Translations under genes and position numbers: made by a program
Assembly (NCBI GenBank): GCA_031367285.1
Contig: JANLPN010000413.1
Location: 1 to 5,249, forward strand
Source: CAISIP01 sp031367285
GTDB lineage: Bacteria > Pseudomonadota > Gammaproteobacteria > Burkholderiales > Burkholderiaceae_C
Length of the DNA stretch: 5,249 nt
Direction of reading: 5' to 3'
The notes under the pieces: model-generated
What the model was told of the DNA's origin: nothing
Database searches by the model: none
What the model saw: the letters and a program-made list of their open reading frames with translations, nothing else
Shown: piece by piece, positions 1 to 5,249 of the stretch
Position numbering within the stretch: the stretch's first letter is position 1
Layout: each line of letters begins with the position of its first letter

Positions 1-238
1 CGCGCGCAAACAGAAGACGACCCAGGAGCGCATCACGGGCATACACAGCCAGATCGCCAGTCTCGAAAAGCAGCTCGAGGCGCACCGCAACGAAATAAAA
101 GCGCTCGAAGCCGACCTCAAAGAGACCACCGAAGTGAAAGAACGCCTGGAGTCGGCCGAGATGTTGGCCGACAAGGATGGCCCGGCCACCGTCGAGATGG
201 TTGCGGCGGACAAGCCCGATGCCTACGTGCGCAGCTAG
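1..238 (+). CDS. 3' end of an unidentified coiled-coil protein (5' truncated)
   Basis: The frame is open from base 2 to a TAG at 236-238 and gives 78 residues; the start lies outside the window. Codon third positions are strongly G/C, which supports this frame over the also-open neighbouring one. About the first 55 visible residues are rich in Lys, Glu, Gln, Arg and regularly spaced Leu/Ile (for example IASLEKQLEAHRNEIKALE), as in a long amphipathic helix or coiled coil. The tail is less regular, Asp/Ala/Val-rich, and ends in YVRS. I do not recognise the family. No membrane segment or catalytic motif is visible in this part. It could be the C-terminal end of a larger structural, scaffold or membrane-anchored protein, since such tails are common in many unrelated proteins. 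Its stop codon interlocks with that of the convergent hydrolase gene. Confidence 0.7.
   Translation, partial: ARKQKTTQERITGIHSQIASLEKQLEAHRNEIKALEADLKETTEVKERLESAEMLADKDGPATVEMVAADKPDAYVRS
235..238. other. Interlocked convergent stop codons (CTAG)
   Basis: The plus-strand gene ends with TAG at 236-238 and the minus-strand hydrolase ends with TAG read from 237 to 235. The palindrome CTAG therefore serves as both stops and there is no intergenic space. Any transcription terminator for either gene must lie inside the other gene. I saw no clear hairpin plus T-run nearby; the T-run at 256-260 encodes the Lys-rich end of the hydrolase. Confidence 0.9.
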
Positions 239-2247
239 ACCAGGCGGCGTTTGATCTTTTTATCCCACTCGCGCGTCAGTATCTTCACATCGCCTTCATA
301 AGCCTCCAGCCTGCCGGTCACGTGCCAGTGCGTCTTGCTGGCCGTCATGGCGGACCAGGTCTCGGTGCGCACCTTCCAGTCGCCGCGTGAGCGCTCCTCG
401 GTCCAGTGGCATTCGGCCCTGGCCGACAAGGGGTCGTGCGGCAGAATGGTGTAGCGCTCGCGGCCGCAGGCCCAGCTGGTCATGCCGTGCTCGGTGATGG
501 TGCTGCGGCCAAAATCGTCCACGATCTCCAGACGCTGTTCGCCGGTGTGCTGGTTGATGGTGAGCTCGCGTTTGTTGAAGGGTTTGTCCAGCTGCACCAG
601 CTTGACCGGCGGTGCAGCCACAGCCGGCGCAAACACGGGCGCCTTTTCGCCGCGCCGCGGCTTGCGTATGGGCAGATCGATGGAGCTCGCGCCGGAATAC
701 ACCGTCAGCGCCACCGGTTCGGGCGCGGGCCAGATCAGCGGCCAGTAGCTGGTGGAAATCGACACGCGCAACCGGTGGCCCTTGGGCACTTTGTACGCCA
801 CGTCGTCGAGTTGCACCCGGACGGTGTACGCCTGGCCCGGTTCCAGTGGCTTGGGGTGTTCATGGCCGTCGCGGTGGCACAGGTTGAGCACCCCGTAGCT
901 AAGCCTTGACACGGCGCCGTCCGGCCACACGGCGTTCAGCCGCACCGCCACATTGGCCATCGGTTTGTCCGAGCTGAACTTCAGATGCAGGACCGCCGCG
1001 CCCACCAGATCCAGGTCTTTGCCCAGCGGCGCGCTGTCGAAAGTCAGCGAGCCTGAGTCATCACGCCGCTGGTCACCGGGGAACTCGGGGCCCATCCAGA
1101 TAATGCAGTATTCGCCGCTGTCCGCCCCGGTGGTCTGGGGTGACGCCAGCAGGCGTTTGGCGACCGCGCCCTTGGTCGGGCTCAAGCCCCCGGTGTTGAG
1201 ATAGTGCCGTTGCAGCTCGCAGTTGTCGGACGGCCAATGTTCATCACTGACCCAGCGCCCCGGTATATGCACCACCGACGCGCCGGGCCGTCCCACATTC
1301 ATGACGTAGGTGCGAAACGCCGGGTCCTGGTCCACACCCGTATCCACGCCCTTGAGCCACCGGTCCCACCAGCGCAACGCCTCCTGCAGAAAGCCGATAC
1401 GCGGCTCGGGCACGGCGAAATGTGGGTACTTGTGGGCCCAGGGGCCGATGATGCCCTTGACCGGTGACTTCACCGTGCCCACCAGGCGCGGCACGGCATT
1501 GGTATAGGCGTCGTTCCAGCCGCCCACCGCCAGCACGGCGGCCTTGATGGCACCTATGTCTTCGTTCACCGAGCCATGTTTCCAGTAGGCGTCGCGGTGC
1601 GGGTGTTCCAGCCAGGGGATGGCCAGCAGCGGTTCATTCTCCAGCCGCTCCAGCCACATGGCGCGCCAGCGGTCACCGACCAGGGCGGGATCCGGTGGGC
1701 GCGAAGAATACGCAAACATGGTGGCCGACCAGCCCAGGTTCTCGTTCAGCAGGCAACCACCCTTGTAATGGATGTCGTCGGTGTACCGGTCGTCGGTGGA
1801 GCACAGCGTGATCACGGCGTCCAGCCCGGGTGGCTGCAGGGCCGCCACCTGCAGGCCGTTGAAGCCGCCCCACGAGATGCCCATCATGCCGACCTTGCCG
1901 GTGCTCCAGGGCTGGGCGACGAGCCAGGCGATCACATCGACCGCGTCGTCCATTTCCTGTTGGGTATATTCGTCCAACATCAGCCCGTCCGAGTCGCCGC
2001 TGCCGCGCATGTCTACCCGCACGCAGGCATAGCCATGGCCGGCGATGTAGGGGTGCGTCAGCGCGTCGCGCACATGCGTGCCGTCACGTTTGCGGTAGGG
2101 CAGGTATTCCAGGACCACCGGCACCGGCTTTTTGTCGGCGTCCGCCGGCATCCAGATGCGCGCAGCGAGTTTTGTGCCGTCGGGCAGGGTAATAAATGTG
2201 TTGGGAGTCTCTTTGACTTTGCGCGGGAAGGTCTTGATGGTTTTCAT
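235..2247 (-). CDS. CocE/NonD family serine hydrolase (X-Pro dipeptidyl-peptidase S15-like)
   Basis: This 670-residue alpha/beta hydrolase probably cleaves an ester, amide or acyl-peptide bond; its substrate cannot be read from sequence. The nucleophile elbow GISWGG places the catalytic Ser at 125. GGWNDAYTN supplies the acid Asp245 and GPWAHKYPH the His272, matching the order and spacing of the cocaine-esterase/S15 triad. LPYRKRD (Tyr51) fits the oxyanion-hole tyrosine and VDMRGSGDSDG (78-88) is the usual strand-loop. Residues about 1-300 form the hydrolase domain, with a helical cap near 140-235. Residues about 310-525 form the C-terminal jelly-roll, with the typical PKGHRLRVSIS near 488-498. 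A further Trp/His-rich region follows (about 545-670), so it is longer than CocE (574 residues). No signal peptide is seen, so it is probably cytoplasmic. The ATG at 2247 is chosen because conserved sequence begins by residue 18; no strong Shine-Dalgarno precedes it. Family assignment is firm; names such as acylase or peptidase would be guesses. Confidence 0.93.
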   Translation of the reverse strand: MKTIKTFPRKVKETPNTFITLPDGTKLAARIWMPADADKKPVPVVLEYLPYRKRDGTHVRDALTHPYIAGHGYACVRVDMRGSGDSDGLMLDEYTQQEMDDAVDVIAWLVAQPWSTGKVGMMGISWGGFNGLQVAALQPPGLDAVITLCSTDDRYTDDIHYKGGCLLNENLGWSATMFAYSSRPPDPALVGDRWRAMWLERLENEPLLAIPWLEHPHRDAYWKHGSVNEDIGAIKAAVLAVGGWNDAYTNAVPRLVGTVKSPVKGIIGPWAHKYPHFAVPEPRIGFLQEALRWWDRWLKGVDTGVDQDPAFRTYVMNVGRPGASVVHIPGRWVSDEHWPSDNCELQRHYLNTGGLSPTKGAVAKRLLASPQTTGADSGEYCIIWMGPEFPGDQRRDDSGSLTFDSAPLGKDLDLVGAAVLHLKFSSDKPMANVAVRLNAVWPDGAVSRLSYGVLNLCHRDGHEHPKPLEPGQAYTVRVQLDDVAYKVPKGHRLRVSISTSYWPLIWPAPEPVALTVYSGASSIDLPIRKPRRGEKAPVFAPAVAAPPVKLVQLDKPFNKRELTINQHTGEQRLEIVDDFGRSTITEHGMTSWACGRERYTILPHDPLSARAECHWTEERSRGDWKVRTETWSAMTASKTHWHVTGRLEAYEGDVKILTREWDKKIKRRLV

Positions 2248-2474
2248 CGTGATCGCGGTATTTGAGGGGCAACTGCGAACACTCTAACAGGCGCCGCAAG
2301 AGCTTGCCCCCGTAACGTCGTCCATGTGCGCCCGTGTTGGTGGGCCTGTCGGACACGCGACCGGGGCATCCTCCTACATAGCGTTGCCGGTGCTGGCGGT
2401 AAGCTGGGTCAACCGGAAATTTGGCAATTGCGTTTCGACTTTCCGCGCAGGTTCTCTTTCTTACGAGGCAATCC
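2248..2474. other. Divergent intergenic region, no clear promoter
   Basis: This 227-bp gap separates the minus-strand hydrolase from the plus-strand CigR/RcnB-like gene and must carry both promoters or their leaders. It becomes slightly more A/T-rich toward 2410-2470. Visible elements are minor: a near-palindrome GCAAGAGCTTGC at 2296-2307, a perfect GCAATTGC at 2424-2431 and a -35-like TTGGCA at 2421-2426 without a matching -10. No small gene with a credible ribosome site is apparent. Confidence 0.5.
2465..2468 (+). promoter_or_regulatory. Ribosome binding site that fixes the start at 2475
   Basis: GAGG lies 6 bases before the ATG at 2475. The same frame could be extended back to a TTG at 2421, but the ATG has this ribosome site and gives a normal signal peptide, so the longer form is unlikely. 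Confidence 0.65.
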
Positions 2475-2996
2475 ATGACACCACTCCCAAGCCCCCTTAT
2501 CGCTCCAGGCCTCCAACACGGAATTACCGGACGGGCTCTCACGTTCCTGCTCGCGGGTTTGCTGGCCGTTGCCGGGGCGATGGCCGAAAAGCCCGATGGG
2601 GCGGGTGAAGGCAAGCACGGGCAGAAAGAAAAACATGCCAAGAGCGATAAGCACAGCTCTGAACGCCAGGAAGTCCGCGTCGGCGGTTACTTCCGCGACG
2701 AGCAGCGCACCATCGTGCACACCTACTACACGGAGCAATACCGGGTTGGCCGATGCCCGCCGGGGCTGGCCAAAAAGAACAACGGCTGCATGCCGCCCGG
2801 ACAGGCCCGCAGGTGGGTCGTCGGGCAAGCTTTGCCGCGTGATGTGGTGTATTACAGCGTGCCGGCACCCGTCGTCCTACAGCTCGGCCCACCACCTGCG
2901 GGGCACCGCTATGTACGGGTTGCCACCGACATTCTGCTTATCACTATCGGCACCAGGATGGTGATCGACGGAATGCAGGACCTTGGGCGCATGTAG
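2475..2996 (+). CDS. Secreted CigR/RcnB-like small protein
   Basis: This protein has 173 residues. Residues 1-37 form a signal peptide: Arg20, then the hydrophobic run ALTFLLAGLLAVAGAMA with likely cleavage after Ala37, so the mature protein should be periplasmic. A strongly basic, Lys/His-rich linker follows (about 43-62, with several Lys-His pairs). Residues 69-90 (GGYFRDEQRTIVHTYYTEQY) lead to the paired motif CPPGLAKKNNGCMPPGQARRW (94-114), which is typical of CigR-like proteins. Its two Cys (94 and 105) could form a disulfide. The end, PPAGHRYVRVATDILLITIGTRMVIDGM (about 140-167), matches the RcnB-type C-terminal domain. RcnB takes part in nickel/cobalt homeostasis in E. coli and CigR is known as a Salmonella anti-virulence protein, but neither role can be transferred here. 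The family call is good; function is unknown. The next gene begins about 60 bp downstream on the same strand. Confidence 0.85.
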   Translation: MTPLPSPLIAPGLQHGITGRALTFLLAGLLAVAGAMAEKPDGAGEGKHGQKEKHAKSDKHSSERQEVRVGGYFRDEQRTIVHTYYTEQYRVGRCPPGLAKKNNGCMPPGQARRWVVGQALPRDVVYYSVPAPVVLQLGPPPAGHRYVRVATDILLITIGTRMVIDGMQDLGRM

Positions 2997-3005
2997 CTCC
3001 CGCCA

Positions 3006-3025
3006 AAGCGGCAAGTACGCTGCTT
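3006..3025 (+). terminator. Weak hairpin between the CigR/RcnB-like and SMP-30 genes
   Basis: AAGCGGC (3006-3012) can pair with GCTGCTT (3019-3025) across a six-base loop, giving seven pairs with one G-U. It lies 10 bases after the stop at 2996. No T-run follows, so it is not a canonical intrinsic terminator. It may be a 3'-end stabilising hairpin, a weak terminator or chance. Confidence 0.25.
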
Positions 3026-3058
3026 AGACAACGTCCATCTCGAAAATCAATTGTGCAA

Positions 3059-4111
3059 ATGCGCGGCGAGACCTTACCATGGCCGCGCATGCCGCAACCC
3101 CACAACCCTCTTAAAGACTGGCAAGTCGCGCGTTCCGCGATCCGTACCGTCGGCCATGACCTGCAACGGCCCGAATGTATTTTGGCCGAGCGCAACGGTA
3201 CGCTGTGGGCAGCGGATGCGCGCGGCGGCGCCATGCGCATAGCGCCTGACGGCAGCCAACAACTCGTTACGCCCGATGTCCAACCAAGCGTGGCGGCGGA
3301 TGATTCTTTTGACGCCCGCTACGTGCAGGCGCAGGGCTCGCTGCCAAACGGCATGGCCTTTCTGGAAAACGGCGACTTCATCATCGCCAACTGGGGCACC
3401 GATGCGGTCGAGGTGATGACCCGCGACGGACACGCGCGCACGCTGTTTACCGAAATCGATGGACGGCCACTTGGAAAAACCAACTTCGTGGCACGCGACT
3501 CCAAAGGCCGCATCTGGCTTACGGTCACCACGCGCATGCAGCCCTGGACCGAGTCGATCAACAGCGCTGAGCTGGACGGTTACATCGCATTGATCGATGC
3601 ACACGGCATCCGCATCGTGGCCGAAGGTTTTGGCGGTACCAATGAAGTTCGGCTCGATGCGAAGGAAGAGTGGCTGTACGTGGTCGAGAGCAACGCACGC
3701 CGGATTTCGCGCCTTCGTATCCGGGCCGATGGCTCCCTGACGGACCGCGATGTGTACGGGCCCAGCAAGCTCGAAGGGTTCCCGGACGGCTTTGCCTTCG
3801 ATGGTTTTGGCAACCTCTGGGTGACGCTGATCATGACTGACAAGCTGATCGCGATCACGCCCCAGGGCGAGGTTCTCACGCTGCTGGACGACTCCAACCC
3901 GCAAGCCACGCGGCTGCTGAACGCGCACTTCGAGGCGCGTACGCTCACACCCGACATCATGGCGGCGGCGCACGGCACGCTGGCGCCCTGGATGGCGAGT
4001 CTGACCTTTGGTGGCCCCGACTTGCGCACGGTGTACCTGGGCAGTTTGCGCGGCACGACCATTCCCTATTTCACCGCTCCGCTGGCTGGCCTGCCGCTTA
4101 TTCACTGGTAG
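3059..4111 (+). CDS. SMP-30/gluconolactonase/LRE family protein
   Basis: From ATG 3059 this is a 350-residue six-bladed beta-propeller enzyme of the SMP-30 type, which usually hydrolyses sugar or other lactones with a divalent metal. The three expected metal ligands are visible: Glu39 in RPECILAE, Asn195 in GGTNEVRLD and Asp243 in FPDGFAFDGFGNLWV. Repeated blade motifs such as GTLWAAD, GRIWLTV, EWLYVVES and GNLWVTL, plus the usual Asn sites LPNGMAF and KTNFVARD, support the fold. The end (SLTFGGPDLRTVYLGSL, then the typical IPYF region) is complete. Length is somewhat above the roughly 300 of classic SMP-30. No signal peptide is seen, so it is probably cytoplasmic. The start is uncertain: GTG 3053, ATG 3059 and ATG 3089 are all in frame and none has a good Shine-Dalgarno; conserved sequence begins near IRTVGHDLQRPE. 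The substrate is unknown, and the name gluconolactonase should not be taken literally. Confidence 0.9.
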   Translation: MRGETLPWPRMPQPHNPLKDWQVARSAIRTVGHDLQRPECILAERNGTLWAADARGGAMRIAPDGSQQLVTPDVQPSVAADDSFDARYVQAQGSLPNGMAFLENGDFIIANWGTDAVEVMTRDGHARTLFTEIDGRPLGKTNFVARDSKGRIWLTVTTRMQPWTESINSAELDGYIALIDAHGIRIVAEGFGGTNEVRLDAKEEWLYVVESNARRISRLRIRADGSLTDRDVYGPSKLEGFPDGFAFDGFGNLWVTLIMTDKLIAITPQGEVLTLLDDSNPQATRLLNAHFEARTLTPDIMAAAHGTLAPWMASLTFGGPDLRTVYLGSLRGTTIPYFTAPLAGLPLIHW

Positions 4112-4176
4112 GGCGGTGGCCAGGTTGTGGACCGCGCAGGATCGCGAGGGCGTTGCCAGCGGCGTCTGCTCAGGGT

Positions 4177-4192
4177 TTGTACGGATGTTCAA
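4177..4192 (+). promoter_or_regulatory. Probable TetR operator, distal site
   Basis: TTGTACGGATGTTCAA is a partial palindrome (5 of 8 pairs) with arms TTGnAC and GTnCAA. It matches the inverted copy at 4198-4213 in 14 of 16 positions. Its position just before a TetR-family gene suggests an autoregulatory site; binding is inferred. Confidence 0.6.
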
Positions 4193-4197
4193 CATTA

Positions 4198-4213
4198 TTG
4201 AACGTTCGTACAA
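4198..4213 (+). promoter_or_regulatory. Probable TetR operator, proximal site
   Basis: TTGAACGTTCGTACAA is palindromic in 6 of 8 pairs (TTGnACG, two central bases, CGTnCAA). A five-base spacer, CATTA, separates it from the distal site, so site centres are 21 bp apart, about two helical turns. It overlaps the likely -10 box and ends only 2-8 bases before the TetR start, which would suit direct repression. Confidence 0.65.
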
Positions 4214-4214
4214 T
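4209..4214 (+). promoter_or_regulatory. Probable -10 box of the TetR promoter
   Basis: TACAAT matches the sigma-70 -10 consensus in five of six bases. Seven to eight bases downstream is about 4221-4222, so transcription could begin at the ATG at 4222. The -35 region (about 4186-4193) is a poor match, as is common for regulated promoters. It is buried in the proximal palindrome. Confidence 0.45.
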
Positions 4215-4221
4215 AATGATC

Positions 4222-4935
4222 ATGGATACGCCCGTCCGCCGTTCACCCAAAGCCGCCGCCAAAGCCGTCATCAAACCCGACCGCAAGCAGGCTATTTTGC
4301 TGGCGGCGGAAAAGTTGTTCGGGCTGCGCGGTTACCACGCGGTGTCGATACGCCAGATCGCCGACGAAGCCGGCGTGCCACTGGCCCTGGTGGGTTACTA
4401 CTACGGCCAGAAACACGAGTTGTTCCACGCCATCTTTGCGCGCTGGTCCACCACCATAAACCAGCGCCTGGCCGAGCTGCACGCGGTGCGGCAACAGCCG
4501 CATGACGCCCACAAGCTGCGGCGCATCGTGCAGGCCTTCATCGGCCCGGTGATCCGCCTGCGCGCCAGCGCCGAGGGCGAGTACTACGCGCAGCTCATGA
4601 CCCAGGGCCTGAGCACGCAACGCGACGAGGCGGACCGCGTGCTGCGCGAGTTCTTCGACCCCATGGCGGATGCCTTCATTACCGCGCTGCTGGATACGCT
4701 GCGCAACGACGTGCCGGGCCTCACGCGCAGCACGATGGCCTGGTGTTACCAGTTCGCCCTGGGTGCGCTGCTGCTGCACATCAACGACATCCGGGTAGCC
4801 CGGCTGTCGCATGGCCAGAACACACCCAATGACCCCCAGGCTGAACCCCTGCTGGTTGATTTCATAGTCCACGGCATCCGGGGTGTCGTGGCGCCCAAAT
4901 CCGCCCCCCGAACGGCAAGAAGGAGACTCCCATGA
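4222..4935 (+). CDS. TetR-family transcriptional regulator
   Basis: From ATG 4222 this is a 237-residue regulator. The N-terminal tail (1-22) is basic and Ala/Lys/Arg-rich. The DNA-binding domain spans about 23-72: RKQAILLAAEKLFGLRGYHA, then the helix-turn-helix VSIRQIADEAGVPLALVGYYYG (about 41-62) and KHELFHAIF, all standard for TetR. The all-helical C-terminal half (about 95-225) should bind a ligand and dimerise; to me it resembles the PsrA-type C-terminal domain, but weakly. An ATG two codons upstream (4216) is equally in frame, and a TTG at 4153 would extend the protein across the palindromes and is unlikely. There is no Shine-Dalgarno before 4216 or 4222. The gene ends in TGA overlapping the next ATG, so it is co-transcribed with a solute-binding protein and probably controls that uptake operon and itself. 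The ligand cannot be predicted. Confidence 0.92.
   Translation: MDTPVRRSPKAAAKAVIKPDRKQAILLAAEKLFGLRGYHAVSIRQIADEAGVPLALVGYYYGQKHELFHAIFARWSTTINQRLAELHAVRQQPHDAHKLRRIVQAFIGPVIRLRASAEGEYYAQLMTQGLSTQRDEADRVLREFFDPMADAFITALLDTLRNDVPGLTRSTMAWCYQFALGALLLHINDIRVARLSHGQNTPNDPQAEPLLVDFIVHGIRGVVAPKSAPRTARRRLP
4921..4925 (+). promoter_or_regulatory. Ribosome binding site of the substrate-binding protein
   Basis: AGGAG, within AAGGAG, lies 6 bases before the ATG at 4932, inside the last codons of the TetR gene. It is the best ribosome site in the window and contrasts with the lack of one for the TetR gene itself, so the binding protein could be made in larger amounts from the shared mRNA. Confidence 0.8.
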
Positions 4936-5249
4936 CCATCACAACGCCTATCCACCGCCGTACCCTGCTCGCAGGCAGTGCCGCCATGCTCGCGGTCGCC
5001 AGTTTGCCCGTGCGCGCCCAAACCAGCACAAAAATCGCCTTCGGCTTTACCGCCGTTGCCGACTTCGCCACCGTGTTCATCGCCAAGGAGGAGGGCTACT
5101 TCAGCAAGCGCAATCTGGACGTGGAGCCAAAATTCATCCCCCTGAACCCCTCCATTCCGGCCGCTATCCAGTCTGACTCGCTGCAGATGGGCGGGCCCAC
5201 CCCCTCGGTGTATCTGCAGGCCGTGGACGGCGGGCTGGACCATGTGGTA
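4932..5249 (+). CDS. ABC transporter substrate-binding protein, NitT/TauT (SsuA/THI5-like) type, 3' truncated
   Basis: The first 106 residues are present and the gene runs off the window. The signal peptide holds HRRTLLAG (8-15), a twin-arginine-like motif, then a hydrophobic stretch (AAMLAVASLPV) and a likely cut after Ala29 (VRA before Gln), so the product should act in the periplasm. The mature start, TKIAFGFTAVADFATVFIAKEEGYFSKRNLDVEPKFIP, is the hallmark of binding proteins for nitrate, sulfonate, taurine or thiamine-precursor ABC importers: a beta strand, then IAKEEGYFxKxxLDVE. SIPAAIQSDSLQMGG (about 74-88) matches the family segment that follows. The start overlaps the TetR stop (ATGA), indicating translational coupling. 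Permease and ATPase genes would be expected downstream but are not visible. The solute cannot be told from this part; Tat rather than Sec export is a tentative call. Confidence 0.9.
   Translation, partial: MTITTPIHRRTLLAGSAAMLAVASLPVRAQTSTKIAFGFTAVADFATVFIAKEEGYFSKRNLDVEPKFIPLNPSIPAAIQSDSLQMGGPTPSVYLQAVDGGLDHVV

Noticed and set aside
1576..2265. 229-codon open frame on the plus strand opposite the hydrolase N-terminal half
   Set aside because: It is a mirror of the GC-rich hydrolase gene, with low-complexity Gly/Val/His composition and no family motif. The opposite strand encodes the conserved catalytic Ser region.
2296..2307. GCAAGAGCTTGC near-palindrome in the divergent gap
   Set aside because: Only ten of twelve positions are symmetric and there is no second copy or link to a promoter; easily chance.
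2421..2474. Upstream extension of the CigR/RcnB-like protein to a TTG start at 2421
   Set aside because: It would put 18 extra residues before the signal peptide, while the ATG at 2475 has GAGG six bases upstream.
2084..2641. 185-codon minus-strand frame running across the divergent gap
   Set aside because: It overlaps the start of the hydrolase in another frame and the antisense of the CigR/RcnB-like gene; composition is Arg/Pro/Ser-rich with no family signal.
4112..4176. Possible terminator after the SMP-30 gene
   Set aside because: Only a five-pair GCGGT/ACCGC stem with a long loop and no T-run was found, too weak to call.
3074..4213. Long open frame of 379 codons on the minus strand opposite the SMP-30 gene
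   Set aside because: Its product has no recognisable family and is rich in Arg, His and Val in the way of antisense frames in GC-rich genes. The plus strand carries a clear SMP-30 protein with all metal ligands.
4153..4215. Upstream TTG start for the TetR gene
   Set aside because: It would make the double palindrome coding, and the extra residues do not belong to the TetR domain.
4243..4872. 209-codon minus-strand frame opposite the TetR gene
   Set aside because: Gln/Val/Gly-rich antisense shadow without recognisable motifs; the plus strand holds a complete TetR protein.

Overview
The window is GC-rich (roughly 60-65% by eye) and densely coded. Genes have strong G/C third positions and short gaps. 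The proteins (a CocE/NonD hydrolase, a CigR/RcnB-like periplasmic protein, an SMP-30 lactonase-like protein, a TetR regulator and a NitT/TauT-type binding protein) suggest a proteobacterium, most likely a betaproteobacterium of the Burkholderiales, perhaps Comamonadaceae. That placement is an inference from gene content and style; no marker gene is present.

Layout. Bases 1-238 hold the 3' end of a plus-strand gene encoding a charged coiled-coil segment. It converges on a long minus-strand gene (235-2247) for a CocE/NonD-type serine hydrolase, and the two stop codons interlock in one CTAG. A 227-bp divergent gap (2248-2474) follows. Then come a small secreted CigR/RcnB-like protein (2475-2996) and an SMP-30/gluconolactonase-like enzyme (about 3059-4111), both plus strand. 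After a 104-110 bp gap with a striking double palindrome (4177-4213) comes a TetR-family regulator (about 4222-4935). It overlaps by ATGA the start of an ABC-transporter substrate-binding protein (4932 to beyond the window end).

How the parts may work together. The clearest regulatory unit is the right end. Two near-identical 16-bp inverted sites lie 21 bp apart (two helical turns), immediately upstream of and overlapping the likely promoter of the TetR gene, which is translationally coupled to a solute-binding protein. This looks like an autoregulated uptake operon whose transporter genes continue past the window. The two hydrolases could act on ester or lactone substrates, but nothing in the sequence links them to each other or to the transporter, and they are on different transcripts. 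No mobile element, CRISPR array, tRNA or rRNA was seen. I did not find a convincing wholly new system. The double operator with a possible leaderless start is the most distinctive signal.
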